Shown piece by piece: positions 21,293-34,560 of a stretch of 64,000 bases of DNA (position 1 is its first letter; each line of letters begins with the position of its first letter). The notes under the pieces were generated by a model. That model worked only from the letters and a program-made list of their open reading frames with translations. It searched no databases and was not told where the DNA came from. The DNA comes from Basidiobolus meristosporus CBS 931.73 (lineage: Eukaryota > Basidiobolomycota > Basidiobolomycetes > Basidiobolales > Basidiobolaceae). The position numbers were made by a program, and so were the translations under genes. The DNA lies in NCBI GenBank assembly GCA_002104905.1, contig MCFE01000052.1, positions 124,001 through 188,000 on the forward strand. Direction: 5' to 3'.

Positions 21293-24200
21293 CTAGAGGT
21301 GGCTTTCTTCAGGCTTTGGTGTGGCGAGCTCTTGTAAGATAGGATCAGACATTTCCTTGGTCACAACCATCCCCAAAGGTCGATTTTTCGGTTGGAAGGA
21401 TGGATTCAGCGAGCTTACTCGGACTGGAGGGCTCTTTGTTCTGGGTTGCTCAATCATCGTGCTCTGTATGCAGGTTGTTGATGAGGTAGAGACGGGAAGG
21501 TCGTCAAGTGTTGGTGGTTTCGAGGCGTTAGTATCTGGGGCCAGCAACTTACGAAGTTGCCCCAAGGCGTTACGTATATCTTCAATGTTGACATTGTTTA
21601 AATCAAACTCGTCTCCAAATACTTCAGCAACGGTGGCAGCGATAGGCTCATATTTCCTAAGGTACAGGGTGGAGAAGGCATTTTCAATTCGCGCTACCAA
21701 CCCTTCTAGTATCCGGATCAATTCATGGTCTTCCGCATTATCCTTGACATGGAACGTAAGTAAGCCACTCAAGTAGTCCGTTCTTGAAGCACGGCGACTC
21801 ATCTGGCTGATATTTCCGGAGGCCACACGCTCAAGGCGTATGCAGATATATCCCAAGGAGCGAATCAACGCAGGATCGATGGTCTGTATAAATGCTTTCT
21901 CATAAGTAACCTCTGGCTCTTCCTTTGCCTGTGCCTCTTGCCAGCGAGCCCATCGAGCTAACAGAGATCTGGGGAAAATCAAGGACAACTCCTCGGGGTT
22001 CTCGAGGCCCTTCAACTTCCGTTCACCAAGTTTGACCACCTCTAGTCGCAGCTGTTTCAGCGCCAGTTCATCTCTGCCTAGCTCGGTAGTCGGTAAATCT
22101 TCTGGGACATCGGACTCTGGAGATTCGTCAAATATTCCTTCGATATTGTTGATTTCGTTGATCACGTCGGAGCTAACGCAGATTTGGCCACCGTCAGCTA
22201 CGTTGCAAATACGGGCAGATCGATTTACCATCGGGCCAAAGTAGTCCATGCGGTTCGTAATCGGATCATTTTCGCATACTGGTTTACCGTAATGAAGCCC
22301 CATTCGAACCGATAATCCACGATAGAGGAGCTCATTAGTAAGGCCGGGTGCGAAAATTTCTCGGCCATCTTCCGAATTCAAAATCTCCTGGGGCCAGTCC
22401 GCTTGAAGCAGTTGTAGCTGCACAGTAAGACACCACCTCAATGCTGATGACACAGTGGGGAATGATACCATGAAGGCATCTCCTTCGGTCTTGACCTCGT
22501 AACCACCTATAGCACGCAGTAGACGACGTAGAATTTTGTTGTGGATTTTGATCGCAGAGTTCATCGCATTCGGAAGTGTCTCCCATAAGAATGTCGAGTT
22601 CTTGATGTCAGTGAACACCATTGCGACTGTACCCTTAGGGGGTTGCACTTCTCGGTCCAACCGCGCCAAGGTGGAATCTCCAGGAAGTTCATCCTTTCCA
22701 CGGCGATTTTTGCGGTAAAGTATAGCTTCATCATAGCCTTCAGCGAAGCCAAACATGCCTTTACCAGGGTGAAATTGCTGGCTACTGCCATTCATCCCTT
22801 GTCGTGGTCGTCTGTTGAACAGGTCGCCGACCCCAATGATCATCACAACGATGCTCTCACTAGCACCGTACGTGATGGCAAAGTCACGGAGTTTCTGAGT
22901 GGCCAACATCAAGTCAAATCTGGAGGTGCAAGCAATGTCTACTGCCGTCTGATAGGATACATAATCCCATAGGCCTTTGCTAGCCATGATGACGAACTCG
23001 TCTTGCTCACACAACTCAATTTTCTGAATCGCTGGGTTTGCATTTACTGCAGGCAGCAGATTAAACTGTCCAAAGCATCTGCCGACCTCGACTTGACCCC
23101 CGACGAAGCCATTTGAGGATATCCAACCGGCTGAATCTCTGATTCGGTTGATTTCTTTCTGGCTCGAAGGGGAGTGTTTGGTAGATATCAGTTGAGCGCT
23201 ACTTCCACGAGAGATTACGGCCAATACATCTCCAACATTGGCAACATAGAGAGTTTTGTCCGAAATGTAGATCACCAAGGCAGAGGCGCCCGCATTTCTT
23301 CCCTTTTCAATGAACTGCGTGCCTAACTCCTTCTCAATCCCAAGGAATGTGCGCCGCAAAGCATCCTCCGGCGTTTCTGATGAATCGCGCAACTTCTTAA
23401 GCTCGGAGGTGAATTGATAGGTAAACCAGTCATTCAAGTATTTCGAAAACGATGATCCTCCCCGCTTTACATTGATGGAGTCAAACAAAGCAAACAGGCA
23501 TTCCTTCTCGGAACTCCGGAATCTGGGAACCGCTAGATCCCATGAGCACAGTGCTCCAGATGAGCCAAGGTAATCGGCCATACCATAGCTCATGTAGTTC
23601 ACTTCTGATGTGGAGGTACGGATTCTACGGTTCTCCGTCTCCTCAGGCACACCCACCATCAAGGTGACATCCATCAAGCCGAGTACACTAAGAACCTGCA
23701 ACGAGCTGAAATCAGCCAAATTCCTCTCCCTGTTCGGATTGAGATCAGTGTGATTGTTTTTGATCTGCAAACGTTTGTTTCCGGAAAGATTCAGGTAGCG
23801 GAGCTCGCGATTCCAGTTCCAGTTCCAATCGTATGGCCAGTTCGAGATGTTGTATTTCAAATTGTTACTACCCACATCTAGCACCTCCAGCTTTCCTATT
23901 TTCCCGAGTTCAGCTGGTAATGTATGTAGCTTATTGGCATTCACATGGAGTGTACGCAGGCTGCGAAGACGTTCAATTTCATCCGTAGGCAGGGAGCTTA
24001 TCTGATTGCCAGATAGATATAGCTCCACCAGATTCACCAGGCCGAACAAGGTGTTTGGAGGAATCTCGTAGATTGCATTGAAAGAGACGTTTAAAACTCT
24101 GAGCTCGGTTAATAAACCGACGAGAGGGAAAATATCATCGGTCAAGCGATTATCTCCCAAATACAATTTCTGGATACATAGAGTCAGCGGGGGCGGCGCA

Positions 24201-27178
24201 GTACGAGATAACGCACTCTCCTTTACCGGAGTGACAGGCGAAGTGGGCGCGTCAAATGTAGGTGGCAATACGGTTGGAGCTGGGAAAGTTTCTAGAAGGT
24301 TTGAACTTGCGTTCAAGACGGTAAGCCTTGGGCACCACCAAAATTCTTCTGGTAGAGTCTTCAAGTTGTTATTGTGCACGTCTAGCACTCGTAGATCAAG
24401 TAGGCTAGCAATCTCAACTGGCAGCGCACCAAGTAGATTGTTGGTACAGCTCAACACCTGCAGATGCTTCAAAGCACCAATGCAGCTAGGAATGGACCCA
24501 AGGTGATTGTTATCCAGCTTCAATCTCTGTAGTCCTCCCAAATGTTCAAACACGTCATCCGGAAGCGTAGATAATTTACTCGAAGACAAGTTCAGATCTG
24601 TGAGGGTATTCGACACGCACGAGAGATTGAATTGGGTCAGGTGGTTCTTCGACAAAGTCAAATGCTGAAGAGACTGGAACTGGGCAGTAAGATTGGACAC
24701 CGAGTTGTGATCGCTGAATAATCTTTGCAAGCGAGGTAGAGATGCCAGCACATCCAAGTCATGGATTTTGTTCTGGTGTATATCGAGCTCGACCAATTGC
24801 CGAAGGTTTTGGAACCCTTTGGGCAAAGATCCAGTGATCTGATTGCAGGATAAATGCAGCGTCTCCAAGTTGAACAGTTTCCCAATACTTTCTGGGAGCA
24901 AATGAAGCCGGTTGTACGATACATAGAGTTCTCTGAGGTTGACAAGCTCGCATACCGGATCAGGGAATTCGGTGAACTTGTTGTTGGATATGTCAAGGGT
25001 CGTTAAGGTCTGAAGCTCCATGAACTCGGGTGGCAGTGTGTTGATGCGATTGTTGAAAAGATAAAGCCTGTCCAATGTCGTGATGGAATGCAACTGAGCG
25101 GATTCGACCTCTTTCAGTCTATTGTGGGATAAATCCAAACACTCCAGTTTGCTAGCATAACGAATACTATTCGGAATGTGCTTGTATTCGTTGTTTCGTA
25201 ATTTCAAATCTTTCAAGTTGGTGCAGACCTGAATGAAATCTGAGGGAATATCCAACATCAGGTTTTTCGAGAGGTTTAACGTGACAATGCTGGATGCGTG
25301 TTTGAATAGTAAGATCGGGACCGTCTGCAGATTGCGTGAAGGGAGGTTGACCTCTTCAAAGCTAGCTGGCCAGGATTCCTAACATACGTATTAGCAATTG
25401 TCAAGGTTTATGCTCTATCAAAGTCAACATACCACGTTGGTGGTCTGCAAACTATTCAAGCTAAATGTGAACCGACACAGATAGGTGTTATCCTCTCGGC
25501 ATTGATCCCTTAGCTTGTCTTTGCTGGTATATCCCATTTGCTCCAACATCCGTTTAAGATATTGGATAGGTCGTTCTTGAGGTGCAAACATTCTTACTAA
25601 TGATATAAGGCATAAATGAAAGGAAAAGCCTCTACGATGCTGCTGGATATATTACCAAGACCATGCCGATGGACGTAGAGGTTGTATTTCAGTGGTTCCG
25701 TAAGAAAGAATTTACGTCCTAGAATTTCACATAGATCAGCAGCGACGATGTGGATGGGAACAGTGACGGTGCCGAAAGTAGAGTCTTCACGAAATATGCG
25801 AATGCAAAACTAAAGAGATATTAGCACTACTTCAATTCACATGGTGCATGAGTCAGTAATTACCGGCTCGTTGCTAGCAAAGAGGTTCTCTTTTTCTACT
25901 TGTTGTACCTCCTGGTCATCCTCTTCGTCGTCGGTAATTTGATGACTGGAGGACGGCAGGACAACTGCCCAAGATTCTGGTGGGATCCAGGCCTCTGTGG
26001 ATTCCTTTCTATGTATGGCATCACTCCATTCCTCCAGTCGCATGAAATTCTCCCCGCCCTCGATAAATGATGCAACATGCGCTCTACTATTAGCTCTAGC
26101 TATCGCCTCGGGATTAACAATTCCATCCATTTCCACTAGATTCTCGAAAAGTAAATCACCATACAGAACTGAGAAGAGCTCAACTTGAATACATACATTC
26201 GGTCCCGTTGATCCCGCGAATCTGATAAAAAGCTAAAATTGGTACCATTTACTAGAATAAACATTACAAGATGTGAGATATTTACCGGCTGTAAGTCATC
26301 TTCATTTCGCTTATGATGCCTGGGCCAAGCACCGTCACTACCACGGCGCTTTGGAAAATACGATGACTCATCGCTTCCAAAGCTTTTATCAGAAGAGTGG
26401 GAGCCTTTCCTATTAACATCTGTTGGCATAGTAAGTACGTCATCAATTGCCACCCCGAGCGCTTGTTGTGTCAAAAGGAGTTTACCATCTGTGCTGCTCA
26501 CTTTCTCTTTGCTCTTTCGCTTGCCGAACTGGAAGAACTTTTTCTTTTCCTTCTCCTTGGTTTGGTTCAAATGTGAAGCAGCTGGTATAAAATTCTCCGG
26601 GATTTTATTCCTCAGAGATTTCCAAACCCCAGCGTGCGTCTGAGAAGCAGTACTATTGGAGCTGGGTGAGTTCTCATAATTCGAGCCCATATACGTGTGA
26701 GTGCTGTCTTTGCCCTCCCGTGACATATCTAAAGCCATGGAGGATGTTCTACTAGGGGTAGTGTTATTTAAGCCTAGATGGCTTGAAGACGAGGATTTGC
26801 GCAATTCTTTAGCTGAGGAGAAAGGGCTATGGCCTTCCTGTATACAGAGGAATAGGGAAGTTCGTTGTTTGTGAGTAAAGATGGATGTTGCGTAGAAGTG
26901 CAGGCTTCCCTTTGGAAATACCAGCAGAGTGTAGGAGAAGCCGAAATACCAACCTCTGAGGGAATAGTTAAATCCTTCTGGAAATTATCCAAATATGAAG
27001 GGGATGGTGAGGGATATATATTAATATCTGGCACAGTGGTCTTGTCGTTCAAGTAATACGTTTTGATAGGCTCCGTTTTCAACCGGTCAAGTGAAGCGCA
27101 ATCGTGAAGATATAGCGGGTTTTTCGTGAGAGTGTCGGTAGTGGTGTTATCTTGTTTGTTCGTATCAGGTTTTGGCAT
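21293..27178 (-). CDS. cyr1: Fungal adenylate cyclase (RA-LRR-PP2C-like-cyclase)
   Basis: Six exons: 27178-26950, 26812-26286, 26232-25864, 25809-25656, 25596-25433 and 25378-21293, about 1842 residues. The first junction is ambiguous; 26954 to 26837 also keeps frame. Order: a low-complexity N-terminus, a Ras-association-like domain (about 376-460, split by introns), a long leucine-rich-repeat array (about 495-1050), a PP2C-like domain (about 1100-1300) and a class III cyclase domain (about 1400-1555). The cyclase has the metal-binding Asp in VFTDIKNST, TEGDAFMVSF and the FGPMVNRSARI block. The PP2C-like part lacks phosphatase metal ligands (FALFDS for DGH; ASKGLWD for DGLWD). The enzyme makes cAMP from ATP under Ras/G-protein control, normally at the plasma membrane. 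Confidence 0.93.
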
Positions 27179-28161
27179 AACGAAGGCCAGGGTAAATATA
27201 GACTAAAACAGGTTGATATCAGAAAGCAAATTGGTTAGTGGGAAATGGGAAACACTCAGCGGTATATTCCCCAGGCAGAAAGAACGCGCAGGGTCGACTC
27301 CCTTCTAAAGAAGGGAATTCATATATGCCACCAGGAAACATAGGACTTACTGGCTGGACTAAGGTATCACCGATAATATACAAAACTCAAAGTGGAATGG
27401 AGGCAGAGCTTAAAGAAGAGAGAAAATGATTCTTGCTAAATCGCAACGAATGATTGCTGTGAATATAGACTGATATGGGATGATGACTTGAAATAGGAGA
27501 AGCGATAGGGGAATACAGATCAAATCACAAGAACACTCAACCTCGTATGTGAGAAAATCCATGGGTGGGTCAGGTAAGTGTAGGCTTAGTTCGGCAACGT
27601 GAGATTTGTTGCGAAATCGCTGAAGATTAGATGAACAGACATGCCGCAACAACCACATTCGATTCATGGGTCAATAAGAAACATGCATAAAGAGGTGTCA
27701 AGTTCAATAAGAAACATGCATAAAGAAGTGTCAAGTTCATTGGGTGTCACACAAACGGCATCAGCAACACCGACTGCTGGGGACGGGGGTCGAACGGATC
27801 CAACCTCCGCCTCTCATATATTTCAATCTCCTCCTTTCGTGTATATTAGAGTGAACCTATCAACTGGAATTGTGCAACATTAGCCGTCTGACTGGTGATC
27901 GATAGCAGTTAGTTATATGCATCATTGTTTTATATCTTTTGCGGATTCGTCAAGCTGATAATAAATAGGAAGCATGGATATCAAGTAGAAACGGGATGTT
28001 AGAGCAAAAGAAGAAAATAAAAGTGGGTGGCTTAGGGAATTTAGGAAGGGCACCGAAAATAAGGTGGATTAAATACATGAGAAATATTAGACTTGGAAGG
28101 GCTTTTAGATTAGACTGGCAATCGGTCAGCGGAAGAATTATGACAGCAGCAGAGAGATGGT
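27179..28161. other. Intergenic region, promoter of adenylate cyclase
   Basis: The stretch lies between the adenylate cyclase start and the kinesin 3' end, both on the minus strand. It contains a 33-nt tandem duplication (27672-27737). No coding feature is supported. Confidence 0.55.
27672..27737. repeat. Two tandem 33-nt units
   Basis: Two adjacent copies of a 33-nt unit (27672-27704 and 27705-27737) beginning CAATAAGAAACATGCATAAA. They differ at one position (AGAGGTG versus AGAAGTG). Confidence 0.85.
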
Positions 28162-31100
28162 TTACGAAAGTGCATGATACCACTGGTCGATCTGACCAAT
28201 CCAATCATCCATTTCCACTTGGGATGGTGCTTGCAGCAGATACGAATTGTGGCTGGTGTAGATGGCAAATACATGTTTTCGCTAGCAAATGGATGCGGTT
28301 AGTGATTAGCTACGGGACGTGGGGAACTGGCTTACCTGTAGCATGTTTTCGAGGTCTTGTTGGTAGTCCACTCGCACAGCAGTCAAGTTGATCACGGCTT
28401 GCTCGTCTGACTCGGAATTATTGGAATACATGAATAAGTATGGCCGGCGAATAACAAACCACTTTTTGGACCAGTTGAAGATGTCCTGCGGGTTCTCCGG
28501 GTAGAACAGATATCCCTTCTTAGCCACTGTGTCTGATTTGTTGATGATTTTGACTTGAGCCGTGAGCTTCACTTGGTCTTTGATGGATCCAATTGATTGA
28601 ACTGGAGTCTTAGAAGACCCTTCCGAAATAGAAGGGGGTGCCGATGCCCCTATGGCACTATCATCAAACGAAGATTCTGCTCCCCCGATGCCCAATTCTT
28701 CAGGAAGGGGTGGGTTTGGATCGATCACAATCTCATCATCAATGCTACGTGTCGGTCGCTGCCACAAGGCGACTACTTTTTGGCAGAGCTCCTCGGGAGG
28801 AATTCCGCTGGGGCCTGGCGTCTGCATCCCTAGAAGCTCCCTCATCTTTAATAACTGCCTGGTGTCCTCAACATCCTCTACAACACGAATACGCTCGTGG
28901 ATCCGGCGATATTCTTTGACGAGGGATACCCCACGGGGCTTCCACCCTCCCAAAAACTCTTCTCCGCGGATGTAGGTCGATGCAGTATTCATTCGCCACA
29001 ATTCAGTCAACTTGCGAGTAATCGGGGGCTTCAGGGTTACTTGGAATACGGTGCTCATTTTGTAGAGCTGTTTGTTGGAGCCGCCTAGGAATTTCATCAG
29101 GCCTTTTGTAAGAGTGCGGCTCTCCCGTCCTTGGACTTGAACAGCAATATCCATGCTAAAGCTGATTGGTTCGGATACACGGTCAGCTTCAAGTTCCCAA
29201 CTCAGCGTCATCATAACACGATGGTTCGAGGCAGTGGCTCTATTAAGGAAGATGGAATCATGCAACGAACTATCCCAAGATGCCTGAGCAATTAAACAAC
29301 TGGTTCCATCAGGTCGGTACACTACGGATTGCGACGGGACTATATTCAATTCGAGATCTTTACGTGGCTTGGACTCGATAATTCGGGCTCGATTTTCAAG
29401 TAATCGAACGCGACTAACCTTCATCTTGGTGACTTTCGTCCATTCGAATTGATGCCCGCTGTTGTGGGATAGTGTCAGGACGATTCGACGCTGCAGGCCC
29501 TGGCGTAGCGTAAACGCTCCCGAGTCCATAGCGTTGGTGGTCTGTACTGGTACAGGAATATACTCTCCTGTCGGAGTCAATTCGCAAATCTGTGCCCAAG
29601 CTAACACGTCGTGATGCTCCTCCGCAACCAGTTCTTCATCAGACCTTCTCTCCACTGGCTTGGATCTATCGGAGGTAATACTGACGGTATCGGGTAACGG
29701 CACAGCGTCACTACCCTCTTGCTGGGAATCCCATTGCTCGATTTCAAACAGCACTTTGGGCCTGGCACGGCCATACACTTCAAATGTGAGATGTCCAGAG
29801 CGGAGATGACTCAGGCTCTCCTCTGTCAACATCATAGAGATGATTTGATGGTAGCCAAAGTAAATAGGCGAGCTCTCGAAATCAGTGACCGGATCAGTGG
29901 CGAAAATCTTGTCATTTTCCGAGAGCGGCTTGACACTTCCAAACCCGGCCAGTCGGAATTGGCAATGGACTTGTGTGTAATCATCTTCGGAGAATCCGGA
30001 CAGTTCAATTATACTGACTTTGAATTTCAGCTGATCCCCTACGGCGAGAGATTGCGGTGTATTCATTTCAGCTTCCTCAACCCCATTTACGGTGGGGGAG
30101 ACAAGTGGTGTGACTATTCCGTTGGTGTCTTTCTCAGTGACCGGGGACAGAGCAATGCGGCAATAGCCTTTGATTCTACCGGTGTACCTGCAAAGCACTG
30201 GGATGTTATGCTCCTGGGCCAGATTGTACAATAGATTCTTGAGATACACAGAAGCGCCACCGATGAGAGTAAAAGAGGTGGGTGGATCTTCATAGAAGGG
30301 CTCCTCGAAATTGAAATGCTTCCTGTAAGTAGGCTGATCAATGTAATTGTACAATTGACGCATGCGTCTCAATCGAGATTTGAGCTTGTCGATCGACCAG
30401 GTATAGATCACCTCGTTCTTCATATCGATTACTTTGACTCCTATGCATGGTTTGGCGCACTCGAATAAGTCTGAATCCTCCTGGTTATCGAATTGATTTA
30501 ATGCCGACATACATTCCCAGAATGAAACGGGCTGAATAAACGGATAATCCTCCACAATGGTGAATTGGTAAGTAACCTGTTTCCCTAGCTCTTTACTGAT
30601 GACATTGGCCTCCTTCAAAACAACAGCATTGGTGAGAACTGTTTCGGCCATATTGACGGTACGACGAGCGCGCATACGATCAAGTGTCCAGTTGATTAAT
30701 TGCTTTTCCCGCTCGGTATAGACAACCGGTTCCTCGTAGTACGCGCCGGGGGGTAAAGTAGAAATGCGTCTAATTTTTTTTTCGTATTCATCTCGCTGCT
30801 TTACCAACATCTGCTCCATTTTAACTTGGGTCTCTTTCAGTTTCTCCTCTAGAGTCTCTCTTTCGATTGTCTGCTCCGGAGACTTGCTTCCTGTTTCGAG
30901 TTTTTTGAGCTTCTCTTCGTAGCCTTGCTTTTGAACCTCCAACTGCTGCTGCATTTCATTCCGCGCTAGATGAAGCTTCACCTCAAATTCAAGACGAGCT
31001 GGGTCAGGGCTGGTTAACATTAAAGCATCCTCGCCGTCTCCATCTTTGATACTCAAAGGAAATGGTGTACCATCGGCATTATACATCGAGTTTGCTACTT

Positions 31101-33377
31101 CTTTCCAGGCAAAATTCCAATCCACCACTTCCGATGCTAAGGAGACAGTAGATGTGGGAGATTCGGGTCTCTCGTGCTCATCGGGTGTTGGTGATGAGGC
31201 TTCGGGAAAGACGGAATTACTGAGCGCGCTCTTTTGCATATCACGCTCACGTCTAACCTCTTCCGGGTTGTTGAAACGAAACACATGATTGTCCCCGAGA
31301 ATAACACGAAAGCCGGATCTTAATCTCTTAGGCTCGATGCATCGTCGTCCGTTCACCATTGTCATACTATTCTCATCAGCATGCAAGGTGACAACCCCGT
31401 TGTTGTTTTCAAAATAGCAGTGTTCTTCGAGAATATTGGAGCCACTAAGTCGAATATCCGCAGGTACATCAGAATCCATTCTCCCAACCTTAGTCACACC
31501 AAACTTTAAGTTGTAAACAAGACATTCAGACATCAGTGGATCTTCGTTTAGATTAACCAGATGCGGTACTCGCTTCGGAGAGTATACGCCAACTTGATTC
31601 TTTTCAATGGAAATTCCCAATTCTTCAAGAACCTTCTCCCGCTCAGCTTGGATGTCTTGAGTTTTCTTCAATTTGTCTTCCCACGACTCGTTCAGCTCAG
31701 CCATAAGTTTCTCTGACGCTTGAAGTTGTTCTCTAATTTTCCCAGCTGGCCCAGAAGTAAGCCCAGGGCTAGAGCTGACGTAGCTACCCCCGCCTGCTGC
31801 AAGTGCTTCGGCTTCAGCTGGGTCGTAGGCAACCAGCTTCGTACGAAGCATTTGTAGCTCCTCTTTGAGCTCACGGATCAACTTGGCATTTGGATCCTCG
31901 TTAACAACAGCCTTGTTCTGGATCTTCTTTGCACGATCCGCGTAACGAAGCGTACTCAACGTTTCATCGTAATCGGCAGCAGAAATTGCTGCGATCATAG
32001 CAGTTTTGGAGTTTCCACCAAGAGAATCTTTCAGAAGCCAGGTAAGAATCTAGCAAGGATCAGTAACAGCTATATGTACGAACAGTCTGCGAATAGCACA
32101 GATACTCACCGAATCTCTGTATGGTACGAATTCGTCCTTTTTGCTCTTCTTCTTGGTGGATGCCTCCGCCAGGGCGGAAATAACCTTACCGAGAGTTGTC
32201 AAAGATTTGTTGATATTGGCACCTTCTTTCAATCTAGTTCCCGTTGCCCCGGTGGAATCCGCTCGCTCACTTCCAGCAAGATCTACAAGACTAAATGGCA
32301 GAGATGCGTTAAAAATCAGGGTTACTACCCATGGCAGGGGGATACCTCAGAATAGGTGGTTTTACCTAATTTTCGACACTTTTTCCGAAGACATCTTGGT
32401 TTGCTGGTCATATCTGATCTGGGTCAATATGAGGGTAAAGACAGCATGCGAACGACTAGACGTTTCGTTCATGTTGGTTGCAGCAACTGTTCTAGACTGG
32501 GTGTTTCCGAAGCAACAGATTAAGTGTCCCGAAGAAAGTGGTGCATCCGAGCGCGTAAGTTGGCCATGTTCCTACCTTGTTACCGGCATCCATAAGCGCC
32601 TCGATATCAGCGAATGACGTCACCATAAGCTTGGAGAGGTCTTCAACATATGGGCCCATACTTGGATGCTCACGAACTTTCATGTTTCCTTTCGCCTTTG
32701 GGTTCAACAGATCTCGAACTCTTTCGCAATAAATTTCCATATATGATACTTGCACGTTGTATTTTACATCCGGGTCATCGTTTGAATCAATCCGATGGAA
32801 CAACTCGCAACATGTCAGAGGGATAATTCCCTTATCCTCACCGTATCCCATCTTGTAGCAAGAAGAATTGATGAATTTAGTGGCAAGTCAGTAAAGAGAT
32901 GCATGTTATGGTCGGCTTACCATAGAGTATGATTTTCCAGAACCTGTCTGACCATCTATCATAAAGTAGAACAGTAGAAAAGTTCAGTTTCAACGACAAC
33001 AGCGTAGGGCCTTTTCAGAAAATCGTTGCTCTTACGTACAAGCAAAAATACAAGTATTGTAGCCGCCAAAGGCGTGGTCCAGCAACTCTTCACCCAAGTC
33101 ATTGTACAAGGTAGCCTGAGAGGCGTAGGTTGGATCGTTCTTGTCAAATGACCAGTACGAGCGATCAAAGGCAAAGGACTTCACACTGTTATCATCTGGC
33201 TTCGTGATGAAAGTTTGATTTCCCTCCATCCGGATGAGGCACGTTGCCCCTCTCGCCTTCTCTATTGTATCATTCGTATTAAAAGATGATTCCAAAGAGC
33301 ATTGTCCAAGCTAAAATGGTTTTACCTCTGGCATTGAGAGGACGGCAACGAACAACGACTTTGATATTGTTACTCAT
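28162..33377 (-). CDS. Kinesin-3 motor (Unc104/KIF1 type) with FHA and PH domains
   Basis: Eight exons: 33377-33326, 33261-33040, 32955-32921, 32851-32576, 32496-32366, 32290-32110, 32049-28336 and 28281-28162, giving 1576 residues. The motor domain occupies about residues 1-350. Its P-loop GQTGSGKS (about 93-100) lies on a separate 35-nt exon, switch I is NETSSRSH and switch II is LVDLAGSER. Next come a neck/coiled-coil, an FHA domain (about 480-565), further coiled coil, KIF1-type central regions and a C-terminal PH domain (about 1470-1572) completed by the last exon. This architecture is that of plus-end kinesins that carry endosomes or vesicles along microtubules, with PH binding phosphoinositides. 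Length agrees with filamentous-fungal kinesin-3. Confidence 0.95.
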
Positions 33378-34560
33378 GTAGACTATCAATCAATCCGGAG
33401 TAATGATGATACTGTTACTAGTCGCCTCCACAAGTACAAGGTACGCTCAACGTTTGGAGAGTTGGATAAAAATGAGAAAGCAATTAGACGCCGATGATGT
33501 TGAAACGCCTATGTCGGTGAAGGTTAATGGACGTGAGATATCCAAAGATTTGATAAATTCTTTCACACACGTTGGTGAAACTTAAGCTGAATAATGTATT
33601 AGGGAATGTTAAGGGATAAAGAAAGGTATATGAAAATAAACAAGCGCAATGAAACAACGGTGTGCAGAAGGAAACTAGACCTCTATCAATCAAATAAAAA
33701 TAAGAGGAAGAACTAACAAAGAATCTCAGAAGCCCAATTGTCAAGCCAAACTCGCAAGACCTTCACACACTGTCTTGAAGTAATTACCTGGGATTCTAAG
33801 GAGAGCGATGCCTCCATCACAAATATCTGTACCCTATTAGCATTCCCCAAATATGCCATCGGTGAGCTCATTGGGTACAAAGTATCGATAGCCAAAAATG
33901 TCGGAGATTTCCAGCATACTCCGATAAATTTCATTATGTAAAGTGCATAAAGCTATGGGACTGTGTGGTAGTGTATTACAACCTCTACCCTATCACTAAA
34001 AGAGCCCAATCCATATGATATGACTGAAATGGAGGTATGATGAACTCTTAATATTTGTGTTATGAAATAAATCCTAGCATTTATTGCATAGCATGGATCA
34101 GTGACCATTTAGAAATCCGATCCAACTCGACCTTTTATGTTGGAATCATAAACACAACACTGAACCCACAAGATAAGAGGCAACTATATGGATCTACGTG
34201 CTGTGAGATTACATTCTATACTTGTGTTGAATAGAGGTTGGCAAGCGTAAGGGCTGTTGATACACTGTAGTACCAATGGCGCGGCAGGTTTTTCTCAAAA
34301 CCGAGCTTATTCGAACCAGAAAGCACCACTGCCCACCCTTCATCAATGGAAGATGGCGGTCCTCATTGATATCCGTAAACGAGGATATCGTCTACATGCA
34401 TGCGCAACTGGGTTCGGTGGTCCATCATATCATGGAGTTGGGCAATTGAGATGGCCGATTTAATTTGGAATTAATATGTTGAAAAACGAGGATGGATCAT
34501 GTGAAATTGTATAATATATATGCACTATGACAGATGAATGAATTAATGGAGATACGCTTC
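33378..34560. other. Intergenic region, kinesin promoter to velvet gene 1
   Basis: The left end should contain the kinesin promoter. Short frames at 33713-33941 and 34257-34463 show no recognisable product. Nothing else is seen. Confidence 0.55.

Noticed and set aside
27785-27805. Possible B-box-like GGGTCGAACGGATCC
   Set aside because: The surrounding bases do not fold into a tRNA cloverleaf, and no A box lies at the right distance upstream.
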